From assembly GCF_000699445.3 (NCBI RefSeq), contig NC_067201.1:19009501-19073500 (forward strand): a DNA stretch of 64,000 bases. The letters are read 5' to 3'. The stretch's first letter is position 1; the number at the start of each line of letters is the position of its first letter. Below the pieces are notes generated by a model that saw only the letters and a program-made list of their open reading frames with translations, was not told the origin of the DNA and searched no databases. The position numbers were made by a program, and so were the translations under genes. The stretch is from Schistosoma haematobium (lineage: Eukaryota > Platyhelminthes > Trematoda > Strigeidida > Schistosomatidae). Below are positions 21,184-31,912 of this stretch, in pieces.

Positions 21184-22302
21184 TCAAGTTATGAGTGATG
21201 TGACTTCATTTAAAACATATTTCTCACATTGGTTAGAGTAAACATTAGAAGTGACTTTGAGATAAGGATAAACAGCAGTTGATATAGAATCATCCAAATT
21301 GTAATTAAAATCGAGGTCATTTAGTACTTGTGCATCGCACTGAAAAAGTTTTTCACAAGGATCAAATGCATTATGAAGATATGTAATATATGATATGACA
21401 TTAGGAAATGATTCTTCTGAAATATCTTCATGAAATTTATTAAGAATGTCATTACAGAGTAATGGATCATTAGAAAAATCAGCATCTATTAAAACTATAT
21501 CAGATTTTCTATCATAATTATGTTTACTCAACATATTTTCTTCAGATTTGTAAGAAATTTCGTCAGAAATATATGAATCGTTAGGAAAAACCATATCTGG
21601 TACAATAAGATGAGAAATCTGATAAATCGATTGGTTAGAAACTATTGTCTCACAAGAATTCTGGATTTCATTTAACTCTGAACTGCCATATGACTCTGCA
21701 CTGTCTTTTGAAATCGTTGATAAAAATAAATGATCATCATGAATACTCGACTCAGTAGAATCAGAATTACAAGACGTAATATTAGTTACAGTAAGATGAA
21801 CATTAGCATTACAAACTGACTGAACTTGTCCAATATCACGACATTTGAAGCACTTAGAATTACGAAATTTACATGAATTAAAAGAGTGGAACCTGCCACA
21901 GGACAAGCATTGACCAAACTTGTGCCCATCCTCGTGAACTGCCTCCAAACTCAATGAATTATCTGCATAACCTTGAGTATTCACTGGGTTGGGATGACGT
22001 AGTAATGTAGTGGAATTTTTTATATCCTCATGAATCATTTTACGAGATCTTCCTCCTTTACCGCATTCGAAATTTGTATACTGGACATAGTCTAGCAGTA
22101 GTTCCTTGAGAGTTGTATAAGGAAGCGAGATAGGCTTTTCCGGCATAGCCAGAGTTCTTAATAAGCTATATGCTTCTTTTCCGATGAATGTGAGGCAATG
22201 TGACACAATATTAACATCCTCATCAGCTTCCTTGGTCATAGCCCAGATTTCGAACCTTTTAAAATAATCCTCAGAAGTTGAATGAATATCTAACTTTTCC
22301 AT
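21184..22302 (-). CDS. gag-like protein with two CCHC-type knuckles
   Basis: 372 codons, ATG at 22302, uninterrupted. The N-terminal part (EDYFKRFEIW about 11-20, GKEAYSLLRTLAMPEKPISL about 41-60) looks like a retroelement gag/capsid start. Two zinc-knuckle segments follow: residues 132-144 as C-x2-C-x3-H-x4-C, one residue shorter than the usual knuckle, and residues 151-164 as C-x2-C-x4-Q-x4-C, where Gln replaces the zinc-binding His. The rest is acidic and Ser-rich. No protease, reverse transcriptase or integrase follows: the purine tract comes within about 30 bases of the stop. Likely role: RNA-binding capsid protein of a defective Ty3/gypsy-type element; a co-opted function is possible but unsupported. 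Confidence 0.75.
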   Translation of the reverse strand: MEKLDIHSTSEDYFKRFEIWAMTKEADEDVNIVSHCLTFIGKEAYSLLRTLAMPEKPISLPYTTLKELLLDYVQYTNFECGKGGRSRKMIHEDIKNSTTLLRHPNPVNTQGYADNSLSLEAVHEDGHKFGQCLSCGRFHSFNSCKFRNSKCFKCRDIGQVQSVCNANVHLTVTNITSCNSDSTESSIHDDHLFLSTISKDSAESYGSSELNEIQNSCETIVSNQSIYQISHLIVPDMVFPNDSYISDEISYKSEENMLSKHNYDRKSDIVLIDADFSNDPLLCNDILNKFHEDISEESFPNVISYITYLHNAFDPCEKLFQCDAQVLNDLDFNYNLDDSISTAVYPYLKVTSNVYSNQCEKYVLNEVTSLIT

Positions 22303-22324
22303 CGTAGGCTCTATCGCGACGCCA

Positions 22325-22491
22325 GTATAATGTTTGAAAGTATTTGGATTATCGTATGAACTAGGAATCCCAGAATTAACGCAATTAAATCAAGAAGTGC
22401 GACACAACCACAAATAAATGTATTGCATTTGGAATTCGAAATCAAGCATTCAACAAGTACAATGGAATCATTAGTTCATTCAAACACTACA
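22325..22491 (-). repeat. right terminal repeat (5' LTR, possibly truncated)
   Basis: On the minus strand starts TGTAGTGTTTGAATG, about 190 bp upstream of the gag start codon. It shows no similarity to 20897-21142, which may be the missing U3 part. Confidence 0.75.
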
Positions 22492-22898
22492 TCACCTTTA
22501 TCCACAACAAATTGATCACCTTTAAAGGTGCTTAGATTATTCAGTAGCCTGAATCAGAACACATATAATTACTTCACAAACGACCATTGTTAGATAGTAT
22601 TTTGTTTTCCAGGTTACCCTAAAATTCCATTGTAACTGATGAAAAATAACAGGTTATGCATCTATTAACGCTGTGCCACTCACTATAAATTGCTATGATA
22701 TTCTCACGAGGTTGAGCGATTACAGGTCAATATAACCTATTTCTTTTTGATGATTGACTGTTCAGCCTACTTAACCATAACGTTTGAGGCAGTCTAGACA
22801 CCCCCTTAAACTAAAAATGCTATAACATGGCAGGAAGTGACTGATCTCACCTGAGTAAATAGGAAATTTCTGGAAATAGAGCAATTTTTCAGTAGTCT

Positions 22899-23217
22899 TG
22901 AAGATGGCACGGGTATTCAGTGTTTGACAACGCTTTTACCAGCAACACCTTCTAATATAATTCGTATCCACCAAGAGAACTCAAGAGACGGAGTCGAAGA
23001 GATCGGATGATTGTATTTGGCGATAATCAATATATCGGAATTCTCTGATCTAATCCGGCTAGCGATTGCGGTAGATCACAGCGTTACCATACGTGATCAG
23101 GTGCGGATACCTGACCGAGCGCCTTCAGCTAAGTGAGTCCATTAAAACTAATCTGGTCAACATCCAATGTCGAAAACTTACAGAGCTATTTATTTTGTAG
23201 ATTTATTTACCGCTACA
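22899..23217 (-). repeat. 3' LTR of gypsy element
   Basis: 319 bp, TGTAGCGG to CATCTTCA on the minus strand; same termini as the solo LTR. Confidence 0.85.
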
Positions 23218-24045
23218 GATCACTCCCCTCCTAGTGGGGTAGTGATGACCCTAAGACGTGACCAGCCAGAAGTCTAAACCCAAGGAGTATGCCGTTGGTA
23301 AACACTCTTCTGATAGCTTGCTAGGTTTAGCAGAGTCTGGTCGCCTTCCCTTACTATATGGGGCCGAGGTACAACATAGTAAAAAAAGAAAAAGTACAAT
23401 GAAAATTTCGGCTCCTCGTAGACTGCATCGTTCTTTTCCAGCCGTCCTGGAAAAGAAGAAAGAAAGTGTAGGTGCATGTCGAAATACACTCGTATGTGCG
23501 TAAAAACACAATGTCGGCGAAAAAAGGAAAATAAACTCAAGCACACATAATAGCGTTAAAAACATGTTTTTCGTTTTTTGTTTGTTTTTTTTTGAAATAA
23601 AAATATAAATATATAAGCGTATTAAAATTTTTTTAAAAATTATTATATATCGTCAAAAGAAAGATCGAGATAATATAGAATGCCGAGTAGTGCTTTACGT
23701 GCAGTAGTCGTTTAAATGTTCTGGAAATCCTACTCTTCTTCCAAAACGCGTCGTTTTAAGTTTATTTTCAAACACATTCGGAGTATCATCGCTAGTGTTG
23801 GTTGTCGGTTGAGGAGTTATGAGTGTAGGAGTTGTGTTGTGCGATTGTACCGAAGGAAAGTCGACGTGAGTAGGATTTCCTTCTAAATACGTTGCTTTGA
23901 GGCGATCGATGCTGATGCTATCGTTTGTTCCGTTCCTATCGACTATATAGTACTTAGATTCACATTGAAGAACTTTGAAGGGTCCTTCGTATGCTGATTC
24001 GAAAGGTCGTCGATGCGAGTCTTAACGGACGAAAACGTGCGTACT

Positions 24046-24950
24046 TTATCGAAAGTCAGGTTGAACGAAATCATCGGTTGACTGTAGTCGAGTGGAAGCA
24101 GGTTTAACTGAACGCATTGTATTTATAAGCCTGTTCGTGTAGGAGGTTAAATCCATGTTTATTGAAGAAGATGAAGGATCCACGAATTCTCCTGGAAGTC
24201 GAAGTGTCGTTCCATAAACGAGTTGAGCCGCAGTGTATCCAATGTCGGCTTTCACTGCATTGCGAATACCTAGTAAGACGAGTGGAAGAGCATCGGTCCA
24301 CTGTGAAACGTTTGCAGCTGATAGTGAGGCTTTTAGTTGTCGGTGAAAGCGTTCTACTAACCCGTTTGCTTATGGGTATTAGGCGGTCGTTCAGAAGCGA
24401 GTGATTCCTAGTAGTGCTGTCAGACGACGGAAAAGTTCAGATTGAAACTGACGTCCGCGATTCGTAGTGATGGTTGAAGGGCAGCTGAAGTTTGCTACCC
24501 ATCGTTCGACGGAGGCGCGAGCTACTGTTTCAGCAATGATTCCTTTGATTGGTACTGCTTCTGGCCATCGAGTGAAACGGTCAGCGCAGGTTAAGAGATA
24601 AGAGTATCCGTTCGAATCTAGTAAAGGTCCTACCAAATCCAGATGAAAATGGTCGAAACGAGCATCGGGAGTTTTAAATGAGTCTAAGGGACATTTATTG
24701 TGTCTGATAACCTTAGATTTCTGGCAGCTTATACAGGAGCGTGCCCACTCCCTCACGTCTTTATTCATTTTTAGGCCAGCGAAACTGTTCTGCCATAAGC
24801 TTGATGGTTGCACGAACACCTGAGCGAGAAAGCTTGTGCAACGTATTGAAGACGTTGCGTCGATAATGTTTCGGCACGATTGGGCGATCCCTACCTGTAG
24901 ACGTGTCACAAAGTAAGGTTTCCTTACCCGTTCCCCTCTGTTTGATGCAA
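24046..24950 (-). pseudogene. gypsy pol: integrase, broken
   Basis: The zinc-binding part is visible as HYRRNVFNTLH and CISCQKSK, and the core as HLDLVGPLLD through TITTNRGRQFQS. The second catalytic Asp is Asn here. Frame breaks lie near 24780 and 24390, with stops between, after which VERFHRQLK (with the Glu) and an integrase C-terminus follow to about 24046. It cannot encode an active integrase. Confidence 0.8.
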
Positions 24951-25000
24951 AGCTTGAGTGTTGTAGACGATAACTCGTGCTGAAGATCAGTGTCTTCTTT

Positions 25001-25775
25001 TTAAGGCCGGGCGAGTTTAAGAAGGTCGATTCCTTGGAAACTGTTCAAGGAAGTTACTGGTGACAAAGCGTCTGCAACTACATTGTTTGCTCCAGAGATG
25101 TGTTGAATGTCTGAAGTAAACTGCGAAATGTAGTCCAGTTGTCGAGACTCACGGGGAGAGTACTTGTCTGAAGGAGAGCTTGAAGAGAAAGTGAGCGGTT
25201 TATGGTCCGTGAAAAGAGTGAATTCACGGCCTTCGATATAGTGTTGAAAATGTCGTACAACACAATACATAGATAGGAGTTCCCTACCGAATGTGCTGTA
25301 CCTCGATTCGGTGTCTAGCAACCTTCTAGAGAAAAATGCCAAGGGTTGCCATGAGTTGTTAACCCATTGTTGTAGGACTCCTCCGATTGCCGAGTCGGAT
25401 GCGTCTACTGCGATACTAATGGGTGCTCCGGTGTCCTGATGTGCGAGCATTGTTGCTTTAGCGATCAGTTCCTTAACTGTGGAGAATGATTTTCGTGAGG
25501 TGTCGTCCAAATTGATGGATTTCGCATTTCCACGAAGTTGGTCGGTCAGAGGTTTCATGAGTAACGCGCATTTCGGTATGAATCGTCTATGGAGACTTAC
25601 AAGGCCGTTAAACGCTCGTAATTGCTTGATTGTGGTCGGTTCTGGGTAATTCAGAATGGCCACCATTTGGGTTCGAAGGGGTCGGATTCCTTGAGCATCT
25701 ATAGTGCGTCCTAGGAAGTCTAATGAGTCAGCTCCGATTTGGCATTTCTGAATGTTTACAGTAATGCCGTGGTTT
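25001..25775 (-). pseudogene. gypsy pol: RT end and RNase H
   Basis: Open from the LTR junction. It shows KCQIGADSLDFLGRTIDA (RT thumb entry), then LRAFNGLVSLHRRFIPKCA, ISIAVDASDSAIGGVLQQ, FTDHKPLTF and ANNVVADALS, the usual order of RT connection and RNase H in Ty3/gypsy. The first ATG is at 25666, but homology starts upstream. A TAA at about 25001 ends the frame before the integrase. Confidence 0.8.
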
Positions 25776-26038
25776 TGTACCCTCCAAGAGAAATCAAGAG
25801 TAGTCGTTCGAAAAGATCGAGGAGATCGGACGATTGTATTTGGCGATAATCAACATATCGGAATTCTCTGATCTAATCCGGCTAGCGATTGCGGTAGATC
25901 ACAGCGTTACCATACGTGATCAGGTGCGGATGCCTGACCGAGCGCCTTCAGCTAAGTGAGTCCATTAAAACATGAGGTCAGCGTCAAATGTGGAAAACTT
26001 ACAGAGCTATTTATTTTGTAGATTTATTTACCTCTACA
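25776..26038 (-). repeat. 5' LTR of gypsy element, inner end deleted
   Basis: 263 bp beginning TGTAGAGG. The last ~55 bp present in the other two LTR copies are missing and replaced by pol sequence. Confidence 0.85.
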
Positions 26039-26042
26039 GTCT

Positions 26043-29000
26043 GAATAACACCTTTACTACTCGACTGAAAGAATCTAGAATTTCAATGGTATATAATTCA
26101 CATAGCTTTCACGGCATACTAGTACACCAGATGATATTTATTAGAAGGCTTGTTGGCAACATTGATAGGTGAACAAAGAGACGTCCTAGTATGCAGTGGC
26201 TCAGTTTAGTGCTGGAAATGGCAACGATTACAACACTTACATGAAATTATTAAAAATCAACTTTCGAGACAATGGATTTACTATTTGGCATTCGTAACAT
26301 GAAAACCTACAATACTATTGTAGCGTGGCGTCGAGTCGAGATTGACTATGAACACCGCTACAGAGAAACACGTGCCAAATAAATCGATAAAATCCCCGGA
26401 AAGCCAAATATCAGAAGGCAGTTAATGGTCCAAGTCGAGATATATTTGCTGGCGATCTCGTGGTATCGAAAGGATACCGAGATCGTGCCAGGATACAAGC
26501 TTGGCTACAGAACGTAACCGAATTCGAGCGAAGTCACAATCAAAGTGTAAGAATAATGGATGTTTTTAGCACAGTTAAACAAAAGCTCATTAAAACAAGC
26601 TTCGGTACAGTTGGTTATAATAATAATTGTTTCCATTAAACCAGTCGTGTTCTCGTGATAAAAGTGAGTCACTTCAGTATCAACTTATCACATTCTTCCA
26701 CGGTGGTAAACTGTGAAGAATTTAATCCCGTTCACTGAACTAACATAAACAATACAAATGTAGTAAAAACGGAATACCAAGTCGGTTTAAGCAATAGAAA
26801 CTCTGAAAAACTGTAAACTGAGCGAAGCGAATCGCATTACAAAACGCGGTATTCATACTAGGTTATAGTAGTGCTAGAAATATGCACATCACACCATAAA
26901 TGCCCAGGCATGATTGGTTGCCAGTGTGGATGGCGGGATTATGACATATCCTCACCCGCTAGTTTTGGTTGTGGTATGGCTCCAGTGACGGCACGGACTA
27001 GCGGGTAATCCAGGGATTTTCGCGCACACGTTACATATTGTCGTGGATTTTTTGTGTCGTTATTTATCAGCTATTAACAGGCTTTTTTGCATGACACATC
27101 AATTTCTGTATTGCTAGTGCTTGTAACATAGTTTTTATTCCAATTTATTGGCAGTTTGACTTATTTCTTGCTCACCACGTAAGTAAATCTGAAGTTAGCT
27201 TAATATAGTTATTTGTAACAATACAAACTCAAGCAAGTAAAGTTCACCGTGTTTCTAGTCAAAAAATACATCACAGATTGAGTTTTCATGAAAATGAACC
27301 GTAAAATCTTTTACATATGGTTCACCTCCTTGATTGCGGTGACGGTGAACATGGATGTCGGTAGTTGTTTATAAAATGTAAGTAGAAGCAATCAAGCGTT
27401 AACCTAATTGTGAATATTATATAACTTGTTTGTATTTAGCCATAAAAAGTTATATCCATTAGAGGTACCATTGTTTTGTACTGAAGTGACATAATTATGT
27501 AACGTATAAAAAAAATATGTGAGTAACAATTGACGTTTATAGTGTTGTCCAGCGGCTTTCTGAATGTCTGCAGTAATAGTGTATAACACCACATCAAGTA
27601 GGAACAAAATCTTCATGAATAAAACGATCGGTGTTTCTTGTGAGAATGGTGACACAACCATGTTTTTTAGTTAATACTGATTTGTGACGTGTCTGTTATA
27701 GGGTTCACAAATGAGTTATTATATACTCTTCACTCCGTTTCGGTAATACAGTTGTTGTGTTACTTAGGAAGTTATGAATGAATGTCACTACTTGTTAATA
27801 AAAGACTTATAGGCACAGTCTGTTACTTGCTATTTGAATAACTTATTGAATATGATACTGAGAACAAAGTTTAATTGTTTGTCTCAAAACGGATTTGTTG
27901 TTTTTCAGAATAGTATGAAGCTTATGGAATTTAGGATTACGGAAGATCGTGTGGAAAACCGGTTTACAAGTTTACGATAACTGTTTTATATTGCCTACTG
28001 CTATGCTCATTCATCTAATGAATTATTTAAATATAAATATAACAACCATACGCAGTGTTTTATATTATAAATCCTGTAAGTTTGTATAATTATGGTCTAA
28101 ATAAAGCCAAAACAAATATTGACGCACAATCATGTGACTGCATTACATTTCGTGGTTTCTTATAAGTTGCATACAACTGAATATGCATTATAATTTAAGA
28201 TTGAGGGAAGAAATAGTATGAAATATAATAGAAAGCAAAGAATTGGAATGACCTAGGTTATCAATAATAACTATACATATGTATATGCTTGAACAGGTCA
28301 AAGGTCATTTGGTGTTAGACTTAAGGGAACATAAAGGATGGGTGGTGTAATAGTCGAGTGAAGCTCAGAAGCATATAAGATAAATTGTGTGATAATTCTA
28401 GATGTAATGAATAAATCATTGAATTAAGAACTAATAAGATAAGTGAAGACAATCTGAAGAGTTAACATAATTTAGCAAAGAAGTGTGAGTGGAAGGGTGG
28501 TCTAAGGAATACGTAATCCATCTTATCAAGGAACTAGCTGCATGAAATTGTCTAGTTCCATACTAATACTAACTTGATAATGGACGTAATCTGACAACGG
28601 AAAATATGTAAGGCGGTTGTTTAATCTGTAAGGTTTTACGTGGAAGTCGCATTATTGTTTTATTTGACTCATTGATTCCTGACAATGAACAACGATATAA
28701 CGCTAAGTTCTAACGACAGTTCGTAACTAATACAGTAGGACAAATTCTTAATTTTCACACACAATTATTCGTTAAAACGATTGGTAAACCTCCCCATGAA
28801 AGTATGAAGAAGACTAAAATAAAAAATGAGAAAAAGTTTATTGATTTTTCATGACTACTAAAGTGGAAAGATAAGTTTACAAGTTGTATAAATAGTGGTA
28901 TAAAATAAAGCCACAAAGAACTGTTAATCGTAAACCTGCTGTCTAGCTGTTTATAATTCTTAAGTAAAAATTGTAGACCCTTCTCTCCACCTGATTCGCG

Positions 29001-29182
29001 AAGCGTTCACCATATTTCTCAACAATTCGTTGTTTGCACATTCTTTGGAGCCGTTGAAGTTGTATATATTCTTTACTTCGTCTCCGTAATGAAATTACTG
29101 TGTTGTTTTGTAAATTGTGCGTATTGTCTAATTTCCATCTACAGCAACACCTAAGAAGTTGATGAGCTATGCAGTTTATATT
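26043..29182. other. no gene recognised
   Basis: About 3.1 kb without a supported gene. A strong imperfect inverted repeat lies at 26453-26487 (CGATCTCGTGGTATC, then GATACCGAGATCG). 28621-28650 resembles 17938-17968. The minus-strand frame 27404-27661 shows no domain. Confidence 0.4.
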
Positions 29183-30251
29183 TTATAATTTAAATAGCTT
29201 ACCTGTTAGACTTCGTCTTTTAATATATGCCAGCAGGAGATGGCGGCACGGATATCGACACATATTAAACGTGCTACAATTGCATCCACAAATACTTACA
29301 TCTACTTCGTAATGTTGTCCGCGGTCAAGCATAAACAACCACTCGCCGCTTTCATATTCTAAGTTAACGAAACGCATTCTTTTTAGTTCGTATAACACTT
29401 TGGATCTTGCGAATGGGGTCAACATGTTCAGCAAGGGTATAAGACGCTGTGGAGCATCATAATTGTATGCATGCTCTCTAACTTGACCGTTTTGTCGCAT
29501 CATCTGCAATACCTGCTTCCGAGTCCAACCTGAAATATATTTATATACACTTACCAGTGGAGAGTTCAGCTTTCATATTTTTGACATCAGCAGCGGTCAC
29601 CTGCTTACCTGTTCTTCCCTTAATACTTTCGATAACTTCGTCCGTCGACTGACAGTGCAATATAACTGGTTTCAAGTTTTCTTTTTCTTCTGATGACAAT
29701 CGTCTACTCAACGGATCACAAACCATCCACGAACTTGTACACGGATGGTTGTGAGTCATGTTGTAAGATTTTATAACGTATTGTTGACCCTCCAATCTTA
29801 CGCGAAACATCGATTGACAATTTAAAAATTTAGACCTCAAAGGTAACACATTAGTTAGAGTCCTCACGGTTTTTTAATCACATTCAGACCTTCCGATTTA
29901 CGTTTACGACCAAACGTGCAACGAAACACTACGAACAAGTATTTATATCTCACATCCTTCAACAATCTACTTTCTGCGTGAACATAGTGTGTATGGGTCA
30001 TCTGAGAAAACATAGATTTATCCCATCATACTTTATGGAAATCCTTTAGCGCATTATCTAATTCAATCCAGCTTCCGAATCTCTTATTCAGCATAATACG
30101 TTGGAACGCGTCGCTTACGTTCACTGAAATTTCACTTGAGCATGAAGCACTAGATACAACATACAATAGCTATTAAAAAAAGGTTATTCCTTGAAAAAAA
30201 TTAACTGAAGGAAGAACAACAAATATTTAGGACTTACCCTTCAGTTGACAT
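29183..30251 (-). CDS. SWIM zinc-finger protein with MULE/FAR1-type N-terminus, no DDE domain
   Basis: Four exons on the minus strand: 30251-30238, 30149-30032, 30001-29555 and 29529-29183; introns 88, 30 and 25 nt, all GT-AG with agreeing phases. The product starts MSTEG, then ASCSSEISVNVSDAFQRIML. Around residues 60-120, FRCTFGRKRK, CQSMFRV and YNMTHNHPC give the Cys/His pattern of the FAR1/WRKY-like N-terminus found in MULE transposases and ZSWIM proteins. The C-terminal ICGCNCSTFNMCRYPCRHLL is a SWIM finger (CxC then CxH). The segment between them (ADVKNMKAELST, then WTRKQVLQMM) skips the ~200-residue DDE core. One frame break occurs at the six-A run (plus 29870-29875). Apart from that break the model is about 308 residues, so it is a pseudogene by one base or an assembly error. 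Probably a domesticated or defective Mutator-type derivative; function unknown. Confidence 0.65.
29530..29554 (-). other. 25-nt intron
   Basis: GTAAGTGTAT...TTTCAG, 25 nt. Removing it joins phase 1 to phase 1 and continues the protein from AELST into GWTRKQ. Very short for an animal intron. Confidence 0.65.
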
Positions 30252-30829
30252 TTCGTCTTAACTCACAAAAACTATGCGCATCTATAACCTTTTACGTTAT
30301 TTTATCTTTCTTACGTTGTTTTCCGGACCTTATCAACAAATTATATATAGCTGTTGACTTTCACTACAGCACTTAGGACCACAGATCAAGTTTCGAAGGA
30401 ACAACAGAGCTAAAGTGTGCACTACAAAACAGAAAATACTCAGTTAATGCTCTTAGCAGTTATTTAGTGTTTATTATGCATCAAAAGATGACTTATATAT
30501 GGAAACATTTAATACTCATAGGACCCAACACACACACGGCAATTGAAATACGGAATGCCCGCTTCCAGTCAGCGCGTTCAAGGTCGTTGAAACGAAACGG
30601 CGGACAGATTTGAAAGGGATTACCGTTTATACCTTGCCTCCAGTGACCAGTGGTACAAGCTTCTGAAGGCTAATTTTAGTCTCGTAAAGTCACTGGCGAG
30701 GTATAGTCTTAGTGTTATTCTTCTGATACTCAATTTTAATATTTGTCTATTGCATGTTCGTTTGCCAAGTAATTAAAGATAACTTAACAAAGTTAATTAA
30801 CTTTTATAAAAAGGCGAAAGATTTGTCCG
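30252..30829. other. flank of the SWIM gene, nothing recognised
   Basis: No coding region or repeat family recognised. Confidence 0.4.
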
Positions 30830-30985
30830 CAAATGAGGAGACACCAGAGTTATGGTTTCTCCTCCTGCTTCGGTTTGGGCACCCGGGCAGTATAACAGCC
30901 CTCACACATATCAAATGAGATTTGTATGGCGCATATGTTTTTGGTACCTCCCTGTACCAATGTGTTAAAATAAATAAAATGAATA
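30830..30985 (+). repeat. TAAA-tailed dispersed repeat, 3'-end copy
   Basis: Plus-strand copy from about CCTGCTTCGGTTTGGGCACC to AAATAAATAAAATG. It belongs to the family seen at 2515-2645, 6404-6890 and 9145-9653, and retains the A-rich tail. Confidence 0.7.
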
Positions 30986-31912
30986 ACAAAGTTAAGACTT
31001 CATTGAGTCTTATTTAATACTCATATAAAAATTATGTTAGATCCATAGATATCTGTGGATCATTATACAAATATGTCTTCACGAAGTATGTTTGTGTGTA
31101 AACCACAGCCAACTGAAAAGCAACAGATACCGAGAGCTTCCAGGTCTCATAAAACCTGCTCATATATGAGCGTTTTGCAAGACCTGGAACTCAAATGAGG
31201 ATATATTTAGGATATTTTAAATACATCAGATCACACTTTATACGAAATTTATGTAGGCATTCCTTGTTTCAAACAGGAAAATATGCTAGAACGGATTGTA
31301 AAGTTAATTACCAGAATTATGAAGGATATAGCTAATCAGTATAGCCGTGGCTATACCCAAATTACACGCATGTACTTTGGGTTGTTCTGTTCAGTTGTCT
31401 CTACATACTATTACGTCAGCCTCATCCTACAAATCACGTTTTTTCTTATGCACTTAATAATTTAATCTTTTTTTGGTTCTGGTAGGTTCAGCAACTTGAA
31501 GTGCAGTATTATTCTGTGGCTCTCTACCTTCATAATATACGTTTGTCACGTTGCTTGTTTCTTGAAGCTCTATGCTTTTTGACAAATTTATAACCTTCAA
31601 CTTAAGCTCACTAAAAATGCTTGTGTAACCTGTCATTAATATAAGAATTTATTTCTAACTCTTCCTTCAGTTACTATTATTACTGATAAACAACGGTTTG
31701 TCCTTTGAGATTTTTGAAGGATCAATACAAGAACTGCACGTTTTCACATATAAAAACAGTCTGCTTTAGTTGAGACCCAGATCCAAAGGGAAAATCAGTT
31801 CACCATTTCTGTTCAATAAGATTTGTAGTACTATATTCATTCTGTTTATTTATTTCATTTTAGAATCACTGCATGAACTGAACAATTTTTAGCAATAATA
31901 AAGAATAACTGT
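30986..31912. other. 5' flank of PPP1R42
   Basis: Holds the long hairpin at 31138-31189 and a short perfect inverted repeat GTATAGCC/GGCTATAC at about 31338-31355. No promoter element could be assigned. Confidence 0.4.
31138..31189. other. 52-nt hairpin
   Basis: TTCCAGGTCT at the left pairs with AGACCTGGAA at the right. Inside, AAAAC pairs with GTTTT, and GCTCAT with ATGAGC around a short loop. Pairing is near-continuous, like a compact miRNA-type stem, but the stem is shorter than a usual animal precursor and no expression evidence exists. Confidence 0.5.

Larger units (their letters stand above)
20731..22492 (-). mobile_element. gag-only LTR retroelement
   Basis: Minus-strand element with terminal direct repeats 20731-20896 and 22325-22491 (about 9% different), enclosing one gag-like ORF and no pol. 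CACC occurs on both outer flanks (20727-20730 and 22493-22496), a possible 4-bp target-site duplication. A purine tract GTGGGGGAGGAT sits just after the gag stop (about 21157-21146), followed by TGTTGAGAAATC, which could be the true start of a ~410-bp 3' LTR. On that reading the 5' LTR has lost its first ~245 bp. Confidence 0.75.
22899..26038 (-). mobile_element. decayed Ty3/gypsy LTR retrotransposon
   Basis: Minus-strand element flanked by GTCT at 22895-22898 and 26039-26042 (target-site duplication). The 3' LTR is 22899-23217; the 5' LTR is 25776-26038, cut at its inner edge. A purine tract AGGAGGGGAGTGATC precedes the 3' LTR (about 23232-23218). A deletion joins the 5' LTR directly to the middle of the RT gene, removing gag, protease and the RT active site. 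Both LTRs are homologous to the solo LTR at 11554-11869. Confidence 0.85.

Noticed and set aside
27404..27661. Minus-strand 85-codon frame with a hydrophobic N-terminus
   Set aside because: No domain, no convincing splice links and AT-rich composition; treated as chance.
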